A DNA stretch of 5,822 nt, from assembly GCA_945871335.1 (NCBI GenBank), contig CAMBWM010000153.1, positions 1-5,822 of the forward strand. Direction: 5' to 3'. This DNA is from Polaromonas sp. YR568 (lineage in GTDB: Bacteria; Pseudomonadota; Gammaproteobacteria; Burkholderiales; Burkholderiaceae). Numbering within the stretch: position 1 is the first letter of the stretch; each line of letters begins with the position of its first letter. The notes under the pieces were generated by a model. The model was given only the letters and a program-made list of their open reading frames with translations. It had not been told where the DNA came from and did not search any database. Positions 1-5,822 of the stretch are shown in pieces. The translations under genes were made by a program, and so were the position numbers.

Positions 1-693
1 TTGAAGTTGGGTGACTCCCTGCGCTTCGACATCGGCGGACAAATCAGCGAAGCACGTATCACCAGTTTGCGTAAAGTGGATTGGAGTTCTATGCGCGTGA
101 ACTTCTTTGTGATTTACCCGGTCAGCGAACTTGCTGACGTGCCGCTGAGCTACATCAGTTCTTTTCGTGCACCGTTGCCGCTGCCTGCTGCCCCGGGGAA
201 AAAAGCCACCAGCTTTGACAACCAGCTGGTGCGTGCTTTTCCCAATATCACCAACATCGACACGACCAGCACCTTGGTGCAAGTTCAGCGCGTGCTCGAC
301 CAGGTGATTCGCGCCATTGAGTTTTTATTCGGTTTCACCTTGGCCGCCGGGCTGGTGGTGCTGTTTGCCGCTGTGACGGCCACCCGTGAAGAGCGGGCGC
401 GTGAGTTTGCCATCATGCGCGCGGTGGGTGCACGCGCTTCGCTGCTGCGGCAGGTGCAACGCGCCGAACTCGCCGGTGTCGGTCTGCTGGCCGGCTTTTT
501 GGCCTCGGCGGTGGCGGTAGTGGTGGGCTGGGCCTTGGCGCGCTATGTGTTTAACTTTGCCTGGACGGCCTCTTGGCTGGTGCTGGTGATCGGTAGTTTG
601 GCGGGTGCTGTGCTGGCGCTGGCCGCCGGCTGGTGGGGCTTGCGATCTGTGCTCAACACGCCGGTGGTGCAAACCCTCAGGCAGTCGCAGTGA
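1..693 (+). CDS. ABC transporter permease, FtsX/MacB type, C-terminal part (5' end outside window)
   Basis: This is the C-terminal 230 residues of an inner-membrane permease that continues beyond the left edge. The TTG at position 1 is probably an internal leucine codon, because residues 2-13 (KLGDSLRFDIGG) look like the middle of the periplasmic domain seen in YbbP/MacB-like proteins and no start region is visible. Residues 1 to about 100 form the soluble part. Three hydrophobic segments follow at about 105-125, 157-179 and 190-214, the usual FtsX C-terminal arrangement. The cytoplasmic loop between the first two carries the family hallmark REFAIMRAVGAR (residues 135-146). Such permeases pair with an ATPase to move lipids, lipoproteins or peptides, or to act as mechanotransmitters; the substrate cannot be told here. 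The partner ATPase is expected to the left. The next gene, a globin, starts 36 bases downstream on the same strand, so the two may be co-transcribed, although their functions are not obviously linked. Confidence 0.88.
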   Translation: MKLGDSLRFDIGGQISEARITSLRKVDWSSMRVNFFVIYPVSELADVPLSYISSFRAPLPLPAAPGKKATSFDNQLVRAFPNITNIDTTSTLVQVQRVLDQVIRAIEFLFGFTLAAGLVVLFAAVTATREERAREFAIMRAVGARASLLRQVQRAELAGVGLLAGFLASAVAVVVGWALARYVFNFAWTASWLVLVIGSLAGAVLALAAGWWGLRSVLNTPVVQTLRQSQ

Positions 694-729
694 TGCTCTT
701 GGTGGCGGGTGCAAGAGACAATAGTTGCC

Positions 730-1146
730 ATGGACATTGAAGACAAGCCGCCTGGCAACCCACCCTTTGAAACGCCTTTTGCCTGGATCGGTGGTGAAGG
801 CCAGATTCATGCGCTGGTAGACCGCTTTTATGACCTGATGGACCTGGAGCCCGGCTTTGCTGCATTGCGCGCCGCCCACGGCACAGAGCTGGCCAATGCA
901 CGTGAAAAACTCAAAATGTTTTTAACCGGCTGGATGGGTGGGCCGCAGCGCTACACCGAGCAATTCGGCCATCCACGTCTGCGCATGCGCCACATGCCGT
1001 TTTCAATCGGCATTGCAGAGCGTGACCAGTGGGTGGCTTGCATGGATCAGGCGATGAAAGAGACAGCGGTAGACGACGCCCTGCGCACACGCCTCAAAGA
1101 GTCCTTCATGCAGACGGCCGACTGGATGCGCAACCGCGGTGCTTGA
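730..1146 (+). CDS. Group II truncated haemoglobin
   Basis: A complete 138-residue globin of the 2-over-2 truncated group II (trHbO-like) family, a cytoplasmic haem protein linked in other bacteria to oxygen, NO or peroxide chemistry. The fold is recognisable by WIGGEG (19-24), the B helix with FYDLM and tyrosine B10 at Y34, FLTGWMGGP (64-72), and the very conserved FGHPRLRMRH stretch. The proximal haem ligand HisF8 is H88, in RHMPF. ERDQW (97-101) supplies W101, the tryptophan G8 typical of group II. QTADWM near the C terminus is also typical. The ATG at 730 is chosen because it gives the usual family length; an in-frame GTG at 709 would add seven residues (MQETIVA). The Shine-Dalgarno sequence is weak for both (AAGAG at 713-717, 12 bases before the ATG; GGTGG at 701-705, 3 bases before the GTG). 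It ends 5 bases from the convergent SDR gene. The family call is firm; the physiological role is not shown by the sequence. Confidence 0.93.
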   Translation: MDIEDKPPGNPPFETPFAWIGGEGQIHALVDRFYDLMDLEPGFAALRAAHGTELANAREKLKMFLTGWMGGPQRYTEQFGHPRLRMRHMPFSIGIAERDQWVACMDQAMKETAVDDALRTRLKESFMQTADWMRNRGA

Positions 1147-1151
1147 ACAAC

Positions 1152-1949
1152 TCAGCTCCAACCGGCGTCGACGATGAACTCTTGCGCGGTGCACATGGCC
1201 GATTCATCTGAAGCCAGAAACAGCACCATGCGGGCAATGTCCAGCGGCTGCAGTTTGTCTGGCAGGCACTGGTTTTGATGCAGCAATTTCTCACCCTCTG
1301 CATCGAGCCACAGTGTGATTTGGCGCTCCGTCATGACCCAGCCCGGTGACACCGTATTGATGCGAATCCGGTGCTCACCCAGGCTTTTGGCCAGGCCCCG
1401 CGTCAAGCCATTGACGGAAGACTTGGCCACGGCATAGCAAGGAAAGCCGGCGCCCTTGGTTTGCCAGCCGGTCGAGCCCAGGTTGATCACCGAGCCGCCG
1501 CCCAGGCGCTTCATGCCGGGAACCAGTGACTGAATCGTGAAGAAAGCCGGGCGCTGGTTAACTGCCATGCGCTCGTCCCAGTATTCGGGTGTGACGGATT
1601 CCATGGAGTGGCGGTCATCGCGCGCTACATTGTTGACCACCGCGTTAAAGTCGCCCAGTTCAGCAACGGCTTGTGCGATGGTGGCTTGTAGTGCCACAAC
1701 ATCACGCACGTCACAGTGGCGCCACCAGGGCGCTGTGTGACCTGCGGCGCTGATGCGCTGGGCCAAGGACTGGCTCTCGGATTCGGCCAGGTCAACAAAT
1801 GCCACTTGCGCGCCTTGCTGCGCAAAAGATTCCACGATAGCCGCCCCGATGCCGGTACCGCCACCAGTGACAAAAACGCGCTGACCGGCCAGGCTCGGGT
1901 AACGTGCCATGCTGCTGGCGGCTTTGGAAGGGGTGGTTTGAGTGGTCAT
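1152..1949 (-). CDS. SDR-family NAD-dependent dehydrogenase, probable aldose (xylose/arabinose-type) 1-dehydrogenase
   Basis: A 265-residue classical short-chain dehydrogenase. The cofactor motif TGGGTGIG lies at 28-35. D53 ends the second strand (FVDLAE), which favours NAD over NADP. NNVA is at 106-109, and the catalytic set is N131, S159, Y172 and K176 (YAVAK). PGW at 202-204 is the post-active-site turn. Several stretches recall Caulobacter crescentus D-xylose 1-dehydrogenase (XylB): YPSLAG (17-22), DDRH (111-114), YWDER (123-127), PGMKRLGGGSVIN (144-156) and the C-terminal IVDAGWS. From this I infer oxidation of a free aldose at C1 to an aldonolactone. Relatives oxidise L-rhamnose, L-fucose or L-arabinose, so the substrate is open. 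It is the last gene of the operon, 21 bases after the glucarate-dehydratase-like gene, with a weak AAGAG ribosome site 8 bases before the ATG. An internal ATG at 1910 (M14) is a possible but less favoured start. The SDR family is certain; the sugar dehydrogenase role is likely. Confidence 0.95.
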   Translation of the reverse strand: MTTQTTPSKAASSMARYPSLAGQRVFVTGGGTGIGAAIVESFAQQGAQVAFVDLAESESQSLAQRISAAGHTAPWWRHCDVRDVVALQATIAQAVAELGDFNAVVNNVARDDRHSMESVTPEYWDERMAVNQRPAFFTIQSLVPGMKRLGGGSVINLGSTGWQTKGAGFPCYAVAKSSVNGLTRGLAKSLGEHRIRINTVSPGWVMTERQITLWLDAEGEKLLHQNQCLPDKLQPLDIARMVLFLASDESAMCTAQEFIVDAGWS

Positions 1950-1970
1950 GGCAAATGCTCTTGCGTTAAC

Positions 1971-3239
1971 TCAAAAGCGCGGACGCGCCGGGTTGAAGTC
2001 GGGCTGGTGCCGACGCATTTCGCTGGCGTCATCGCGCTTCGTGATGCCGCAGTTCAGATAATTTTGATGCAGGCGTGCCAGCGCGGCGCGGTCCAGTTTG
2101 ACGCCCAGACCCGGCCCCGGAGGTGCAGCCAATTGACCGTCCCGTATGACGAGCTTGCCGCCCTCGATGACTTCGTCTTCTTGCCAAGGATAATGCGTGT
2201 CGCTGGCGTAGCTGAGGTTGGGCAGCGTCATGCCGACATGTGTCATGGCCGCCAGGCTGATGCCCATGTGCGAGTTGGAGTGCATGGAAATGCCCAGACC
2301 GAAAACCCGCCCCATGGCTGCCAGTTGCTGCGTGGCGCGCAGGCCGCCCCAGTAGTGATGGTCTGACAAGATGACCTGCACTGCATTGAGCGCGATGGTT
2401 TGAGGCAAATGGCCGAAAGCAATCGTCACCATGTTGGTGGCCAGTGGCATGCTGGCAAACTTGGCGACCTCGCCCATTTCTTCGAGCGTGCCGACCGGGT
2501 CTTCCAGGTACTCGAGCAGGCCAGGCTCTGACAGCGCCGGCATCAGGCGGCGTGTAGTCTCTAATGACCAGCCGCCATTGGGGTCAATGCGCAGCGGGTG
2601 CTTGGGAAAAGCGGCGCGCAGTGCGCGCAGACCTTCGACCTCCAACTCGGGTTCGAACACACCGGCCTTGAGCTTGATCGAGCCGAAGCCGTATTCATCA
2701 ACCATGCGGCGCGCCTGCTCAACCAGTTGCTCGGGGCTGAGGGTCTCGCCCCAGTTGTCAGTGGGGTAACCCGGGTCGCTGTGGTGCCGGGCAAATTTGT
2801 AAAACAGGTAGGCGCTGTAGCCCACGTGCGAGCGCACGGCGCCACCCAGCAAGTCGTGTACTGGCCGGCCGGTGATCTGGCCCTGCAAATCCCAGAGCGC
2901 CACCTCAAACGCGCCCAGTGCGCTGGCCCGCGCCTTGTCGCCCTTGGGCGTAAAAGGTTTGCTGATGTCGGGCTCATCGCCAACACAACGGTAAACCGCT
3001 TGCGTCAGTGCGTTCAGGTGAAACGGATCCATGCCCACCAGCGTGGGTGCGATGCGCCTTAGGTTGGCCAGTGTGTCGGCTTCGCCGTAGCTCTCGCCCA
3101 GACCGATCAGTCCGCTCTCGGTCTCGATCTCGATGATGCTGCGCAAGGCCCAGGGCTGGTGCACGCCAGACACATTGAGAAGCGGCGGGTCTCTGAACGC
3201 AATCGGTGTGATCCGGACGTCAGCAATGCGGTTGCTCAT
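1971..3239 (-). CDS. Enolase-superfamily sugar-acid dehydratase, glucarate dehydratase (GlucD) type
   Basis: A complete 422-residue protein with the enolase-superfamily capping domain (about 1-135) and barrel (about 140-380). Compared from memory with E. coli GudD, the catalytic set is intact: K189 and K191 (IKLKAG), metal ligands D219 (RIDPN), E246 (LEDP) and N269 (ATNM), then D293 (LSDHH), general acid/base H320 (MHSNSH) and D347. These match GudD K205, K207, D235, E266, N289, D313, H339 and D366 with a steady offset of 16-20. Residues thought to hold the substrate are also present: N22 and H27 in LNVSGVH, Y144 (YLFY), H349 (DTH) and R402 (KRDD). The expected reaction is dehydration of an acid sugar such as D-glucarate or L-idarate to a keto-deoxy acid. 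It is about 25 residues shorter than E. coli GudD, and the N-terminal specificity loop reads SGVHQPWALR, where GudD has phenylalanines. It could therefore be the related GudX-like group or use another acid sugar. AAGG stands 6 bases before the ATG. Confidence 0.95.
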   Translation of the reverse strand: MSNRIADVRITPIAFRDPPLLNVSGVHQPWALRSIIEIETESGLIGLGESYGEADTLANLRRIAPTLVGMDPFHLNALTQAVYRCVGDEPDISKPFTPKGDKARASALGAFEVALWDLQGQITGRPVHDLLGGAVRSHVGYSAYLFYKFARHHSDPGYPTDNWGETLSPEQLVEQARRMVDEYGFGSIKLKAGVFEPELEVEGLRALRAAFPKHPLRIDPNGGWSLETTRRLMPALSEPGLLEYLEDPVGTLEEMGEVAKFASMPLATNMVTIAFGHLPQTIALNAVQVILSDHHYWGGLRATQQLAAMGRVFGLGISMHSNSHMGISLAAMTHVGMTLPNLSYASDTHYPWQEDEVIEGGKLVIRDGQLAAPPGPGLGVKLDRAALARLHQNYLNCGITKRDDASEMRRHQPDFNPARPRF

Positions 3240-3245
3240 AGGGTA

Positions 3246-3249
3246 CCTT
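3246..3249 (-). promoter_or_regulatory. Ribosome binding site of the glucarate-dehydratase-like gene
   Basis: AAGG on the minus strand, 6 bases before the ATG at 3239 and inside the 18-base gap after the epimerase stop. It supports that start codon and independent ribosome entry at this gene. Confidence 0.6.
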
Positions 3250-3257
3250 GTGCAATT

Positions 3258-4181
3258 TCAGGAAGAACGGGCGAGCAAGCTCAGTGTCATGGGGCCGTTG
3301 ATGGTTTCGCCGCAGGCTAGCTGCACGCTGCCAGTGCCGGCTATTCCCTTGGCTGCCAGGTTAAATGCGTTGGTCACATGGCTCACTGGCTCAACGCACA
3401 GGTAAGCGCCTTGTGGCGGTCTGTGCACCACCAGGTGCGACAGCAGCGGGCCAGTTTGCATGTCAATTTGGTCGCCACCGGGCAAGCCCAACACAAGCCG
3501 GCCGTCCCACCCGGACAGGTAGTCGGTCATCGTACCTTCGCGCAGCGCGCGGGCCTTGGCAAAGGATTCGCCGGCTGGCAAGGGGCGCGCAGACAGCGCC
3601 AGAAAATCTGCATCACTGTCCCACAGATGACTGGCCTCGAAGCGCAGTGGTGAGCTCAGTGCGTGCAAAAAAAACGGATGCCAGCCCAAACCGGCGGGCA
3701 TGCTGCGCGCGTCCAGGTTGGTCAGGCTCAGATTCATTTGCAGCGCATCGCTGCGCAAGGCAAGTTGCATCTCAGTTTTGAAGTGCCAGGGCCAGGCAGC
3801 GCTGGCGGGGTGGTCCAGCGACAGCGTGGCGGACTGCGCATCGTGCGCTTGAACGCGCCATGGCAAACCATGCGCAGGCCCGTGCAGGGTGTGGGGTGCG
3901 GCGTCCGGGTGCCGGCTGAGTTGGACCAGGCCCTCAGGCGTGTCAATTTGCGCGTTGGCGATGCGGTTGGAGTAAGGCACCAGCGGGTAGATGCCGCCCT
4001 TGCCCCAGCGCAGCGGGTCTACGCCTTGCGCGGTGTAGGGAAAGAGCACATCGACAGTGTGCCCGTCATCACGCGCCAGTGTCAGGCTGCACACCCTGCC
4101 ACCGGCATCCGGGCGCAGCACCGCGCAGGCCTTGCCAGCGCGTAGCACCAGGTCGCCGGGGTAAGTCGTCGTATCAGGCAT
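3258..4181 (-). CDS. Aldose 1-epimerase (mutarotase, GalM-like)
   Basis: A 307-residue protein of the aldose 1-epimerase family, which interconverts alpha and beta anomers of free aldoses in the cytoplasm. Visible landmarks are PYSNRI (69-74) with the sugar-binding arginine R73, TLHG (98-101) with H100, the catalytic acid histidine H168 in GWHPFF (166-171), and the catalytic base E264 in CVEP (262-265), followed by the usual NAFN (271-274). A longer reading from an ATG at 4268 exists. The start at 4181 is preferred because the extra 29 residues are not family-like and would run deep into the end of the preceding gene. From 4181, the ATG overlaps the upstream stop by 8 bases (ATGCCTGA), which points to translational coupling. 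The Shine-Dalgarno sequence is weak (GGA about 10 bases before the ATG). In this operon it most likely prepares the anomer used by the SDR sugar dehydrogenase. Which sugar it takes cannot be read from the sequence. Confidence 0.94.
   Translation of the reverse strand: MPDTTTYPGDLVLRAGKACAVLRPDAGGRVCSLTLARDDGHTVDVLFPYTAQGVDPLRWGKGGIYPLVPYSNRIANAQIDTPEGLVQLSRHPDAAPHTLHGPAHGLPWRVQAHDAQSATLSLDHPASAAWPWHFKTEMQLALRSDALQMNLSLTNLDARSMPAGLGWHPFFLHALSSPLRFEASHLWDSDADFLALSARPLPAGESFAKARALREGTMTDYLSGWDGRLVLGLPGGDQIDMQTGPLLSHLVVHRPPQGAYLCVEPVSHVTNAFNLAAKGIAGTGSVQLACGETINGPMTLSLLARSS
4174..4181 (-). other. 8-base stop/start overlap (translational coupling site)
   Basis: ATGCCTGA on the minus strand holds the start codon of the aldose epimerase and the TGA stop of the dehydratase before it, in different frames. 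Together with the weak ribosome site, this suggests that terminating ribosomes re-initiate here, keeping the two proteins in step. Confidence 0.75.
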
Positions 4182-5376
4182 AGGCGCTGGATCCGTCCGG
4201 CTTGGTGGGTACTTTGCGTTCCCAGTGAATGTATTTTTCTGTGCCCAGCAAGGTCTCGTCCATTTCAACTCCCCAGCCCGGGCGGTCCGGCCGCAGCTCC
4301 AGGTAACCGTCCTTGGGCATGTAGGGGTCTTTCACGTACCAGGCACCTTCGCTGCGCTCTTCGGCTGTGACGCTTGCGTCGGTGCCAAAGGCATAGCCCG
4401 GCCCTGCCGGCAGGCGGTATTCAAGAATACGGAAGTTCGGCTGGCTGGCGCAAAAGTGCAGGTTGACCGCTGTGGCCAGCGGCCCCATCGGGTTGTGCGG
4501 TGCGATGCTCACCATGTGCGCTTGCGCCAGCGCATTGATTTGCAGCATTTCAGTGACGCCGCCGACCACGCAGATGTCCGGTTGAATGATGTCGCAGCCG
4601 CGCACCTGCAGCAAGCGCAAAAATTCAAAGCGGCTGTACAAGGACTCGCCGGTGGCCAAGGTGCACTGAAGACCGCGTTTGAGCTCACCCCAGGCCTCGA
4701 AGTTTTCGGGGCGTATCGGTTCTTCAAAAAACAGCGGGTCGTAAGGTGCTAGAGCATTGCCCAGTTGAACAGCTTGTACGGGCTCGAAAATTTTGGCGTG
4801 TGCATCAAAGGCCAGCTCGTATTCAGGTTTGACGGTCTCGCGCAGCTGGCGGAAATACTCAGCCGATGAACGCACCACTTCCCCCCAGCGGTGGCGGTGC
4901 ATGTCCAGGCGGTAGGGACTGAGCTTGAAAGCCTTGAGGCCCCATTGCGCATTCAGCGCGTCCATCGCGTCGCGCGCCTGGGGCGCATCGGGCGCGGTGT
5001 ACATACCGGCGTAAACCTGCACCCTGTCACGTACATGCCCGCCCATTAATTGGTACACCGGTACACCGAGTGCTTTGGCTGAAATATCCCACAGGCAATG
5101 GTCAATGGCAGAAATAGCGGCCAGCCCCAGCGCCCCCGGTGGAAAGCGGGTCTGCTTCATGAGGTATTGGTGAATATGGGTGATACGTCTCGGATCCTGG
5201 CCCCGGATAAATTGCAGCAGGTATTCAAACAGCGGAAACAAGGCCAGGTCGGGGCCGTGGTTGTAGCACTCACCCCAGCCGGTGATGCCTTCGTCCGTAT
5301 CCATGGCCAGCACTACGCGAGGGCGGTCTTTGTCGCGCGACATGAAAACGCGCAGCCTGTCAATCTTCATTGCCAT
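4174..5376 (-). CDS. Enolase-superfamily (mandelate racemase group) sugar-acid dehydratase, D-galactonate dehydratase-like
   Basis: A complete 400-residue enolase-superfamily protein: capping domain about 1-115, then the barrel. Metal ligands are D191 (FDAH), E218 (FEEP) and E244 (GES). The D267-H294 dyad (QPD, APH) has the 27-residue spacing of mandelate racemase and DgoD. H193, two residues after the first metal ligand, matches the second catalytic histidine of E. coli D-galactonate dehydratase; recalled DgoD positions 183, 185, 209, 235, 258 and 285 correspond at a steady offset of 8-9. There is no KxK motif; the strand reads FKLSP (150-154). These features suggest dehydration of an aldonate to a 2-keto-3-deoxy aldonate. 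Differences from DgoD are DAHAK in place of DFHGR, a histidine- and arginine-rich loop at 155-169, and a tail with PGWGVEMDE (366-374) followed by a charged extension, so galactonate itself is not assured. The 5376 start overlaps the previous stop by one base (TGATG); an ATG at 5370 has better ribosome-site spacing. Confidence 0.95.
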   Translation of the reverse strand: MAMKIDRLRVFMSRDKDRPRVVLAMDTDEGITGWGECYNHGPDLALFPLFEYLLQFIRGQDPRRITHIHQYLMKQTRFPPGALGLAAISAIDHCLWDISAKALGVPVYQLMGGHVRDRVQVYAGMYTAPDAPQARDAMDALNAQWGLKAFKLSPYRLDMHRHRWGEVVRSSAEYFRQLRETVKPEYELAFDAHAKIFEPVQAVQLGNALAPYDPLFFEEPIRPENFEAWGELKRGLQCTLATGESLYSRFEFLRLLQVRGCDIIQPDICVVGGVTEMLQINALAQAHMVSIAPHNPMGPLATAVNLHFCASQPNFRILEYRLPAGPGYAFGTDASVTAEERSEGAWYVKDPYMPKDGYLELRPDRPGWGVEMDETLLGTEKYIHWERKVPTKPDGSSAYA

Positions 5377-5822
5377 CAGCCTTTGGGAAAATAATGCGCA
5401 CGTTTCATGCGAGTCTGAACATAAACGTGCTCTTCGAAAGTACCCTCGGCGTACGCACCGGAAGCCGGTGTCACCGGGATAGATACATTGGCCTGACTTG
5501 GAAATCGGGCTACAAAGTCTTCGTCAATTTCAACGCCCAGGCCGGGGGCCGTGGGCACTGTCAGAAAGCCATTGTGCTGATGCAAGGGAGGCAGGGCGGT
5601 GTGGGACCGGCCGTCCCAGTCGTCTTCAATGCGCTCTAAAAAAAGAGTATTCGGAATTGCGGCCAGCAGGTGCAGGGCGGCGTACTCGGCCACCGGCCCG
5701 AGGGAGCCTGAGTGCGGCGCCATCATGATGTGGTGTGCCTCGGCCATGGCCGCGATCTTTTTCATCTGCGTGATACCGCCGGCGCGACCGGTGTCCGGTT
5801 GCACCACGTCCACCAGTTCTTG
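5376..5822 (-). CDS. Enolase-superfamily (mandelate racemase group) enzyme, C-terminal part (5' end outside window)
   Basis: The last 148 codons of another enolase-superfamily protein whose start lies beyond the right edge. The first whole codon visible is CAA at 5822-5820. The fragment opens with QELVDVVQPD and carries the D-H dyad: D10 in QPD and H37 in APH, again 27 residues apart as in mandelate racemase and galactonate dehydratase. GRAGGIT (12-18) is the family turn between them. The C-terminal capping segment has the superfamily signature PGLGVEID, followed by an extension of about 45 residues ending in HYFPKG. The metal ligands would lie in the missing part, so activity cannot be confirmed. 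It is clearly not a duplicate of the neighbouring 400-residue enzyme: QPDTGRAGG against QPDICVVGG, APHSGSLGP against APHNPMGP, and otherwise divergent. Dehydration of an acid sugar is the likely role, but racemase or cycloisomerase activities occur in this group. Its TGA stop overlaps the next start by one base. Confidence 0.92.
   Translation of the reverse strand, partial: QELVDVVQPDTGRAGGITQMKKIAAMAEAHHIMMAPHSGSLGPVAEYAALHLLAAIPNTLFLERIEDDWDGRSHTALPPLHQHNGFLTVPTAPGLGVEIDEDFVARFPSQANVSIPVTPASGAYAEGTFEEHVYVQTRMKRAHYFPKG
5380..5384 (-). promoter_or_regulatory. Ribosome binding site bearing on the start of the galactonate dehydratase-like gene
   Basis: AAAGG on the minus strand lies in the last codons of the preceding gene. 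It is 3 bases before the ATG at 5376 but 9 bases before the in-frame ATG at 5370. The spacing favours 5370 (protein beginning MKIDRL, like the MKITK start of DgoD); the TGATG overlap favours 5376. The proteins differ by two residues. Confidence 0.55.

Larger units (their letters stand above)
1152..5822 (-). other. Sugar-acid catabolic operon (five genes visible, promoter outside window)
   Basis: Five same-strand genes run right to left with junctions of -1, -8, +18 and +21 bases: partial enolase-superfamily enzyme, galactonate dehydratase-like enzyme, mutarotase, glucarate dehydratase-like enzyme, SDR dehydrogenase. No gap is large enough to suggest an internal promoter, so one transcript entering from beyond the right edge is inferred. 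The set fits oxidative, non-phosphorylative use of one or more aldoses or acid sugars. No regulator, transporter, lactonase or aldolase is inside the window. Confidence 0.85.

Noticed and set aside
325..879. Minus-strand open frame of 184 codons across the permease and globin genes
   Set aside because: It is antisense to both genes. The translation is full of His, Arg and Gln and has no family motif.
1716..2366. Plus-strand open frame of 216 codons crossing the SDR/GlucD junction
   Set aside because: It lies antisense to two well-supported genes, its product is rich in Arg, Ala and Gly with no domain pattern, and it is explained by GC-rich codon bias on the other strand.
2863..2870. Palindrome GGCCGGCC
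   Set aside because: It sits inside the GlucD-like coding region and is expected by chance at this base composition. There is no repeat partner or context to suggest a function.
3240..3257. Possible promoter or operator between the epimerase and GlucD-like genes
   Set aside because: The gap is 18 bases and holds only a ribosome site. The GGTACC there is a six-base palindrome too short to call an operator.
3663..4145. Plus-strand open frame of 160 codons inside the epimerase gene
   Set aside because: It is a shadow frame of the aldose epimerase, whose catalytic motifs are unambiguous on the minus strand.
3258..4268. Longer aldose epimerase starting at 4268
   Set aside because: The added 29 residues are unlike the family and overlap the upstream gene by 95 bases. 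The start at 4181 gives a normal length and a typical 8-base overlap.
4225..4752. Plus-strand open frame of 175 codons inside the galactonate dehydratase-like gene
   Set aside because: It is antisense to conserved enolase-superfamily motifs, and the product resembles no protein I recognise.

Overview
The window looks like a stretch of chromosome from a betaproteobacterium, most likely of the Comamonadaceae (Rhodoferax/Polaromonas-like). The grounds are moderately high GC, tight gene packing, and the style of the group II truncated globin and the sugar-acid enzymes. The genus is a guess from protein style only. Almost all of it is coding: seven genes, no gap above 40 bases, and no RNA gene, mobile element, CRISPR array or substantial repeat that I can see.

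Left part, plus strand (1-1146): the 3' end of an FtsX/MacB-type ABC transporter permease that begins outside the window, then a complete group II truncated haemoglobin.

Right part, minus strand (5822 down to 1152): five genes in one tight run, read right to left. They are the C-terminal third of a mandelate racemase-like enolase-superfamily enzyme (start outside the window), a complete second member resembling D-galactonate dehydratase, an aldose 1-epimerase (mutarotase), a third, glucarate-dehydratase-like member, and an NAD-type SDR dehydrogenase resembling Caulobacter D-xylose 1-dehydrogenase. Junctions are a 1-base overlap, an 8-base overlap, and gaps of 18 and 21 bases, so this is almost certainly one operon. 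Its promoter and first genes lie beyond the right edge.

Read as a pathway, the mutarotase would supply the right anomer of a free aldose, the SDR would oxidise C1 to an aldonolactone, and the enolase-superfamily enzymes would dehydrate the resulting acid sugar(s) to 2-keto-3-deoxy acids. This is the logic of non-phosphorylative sugar oxidation. A lactonase, an aldolase or semialdehyde dehydrogenase, a transporter and a regulator are expected but not present here. The substrate cannot be fixed from the sequence.

The most notable point is three clearly different enolase-superfamily enzymes in one operon with a mutarotase and a sugar dehydrogenase. One keeps glucarate dehydratase residues (aldarate type) and one keeps galactonate dehydratase geometry (aldonate type). 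The families are known; the combination and its substrate are the open question. I saw no wholly new type of system.
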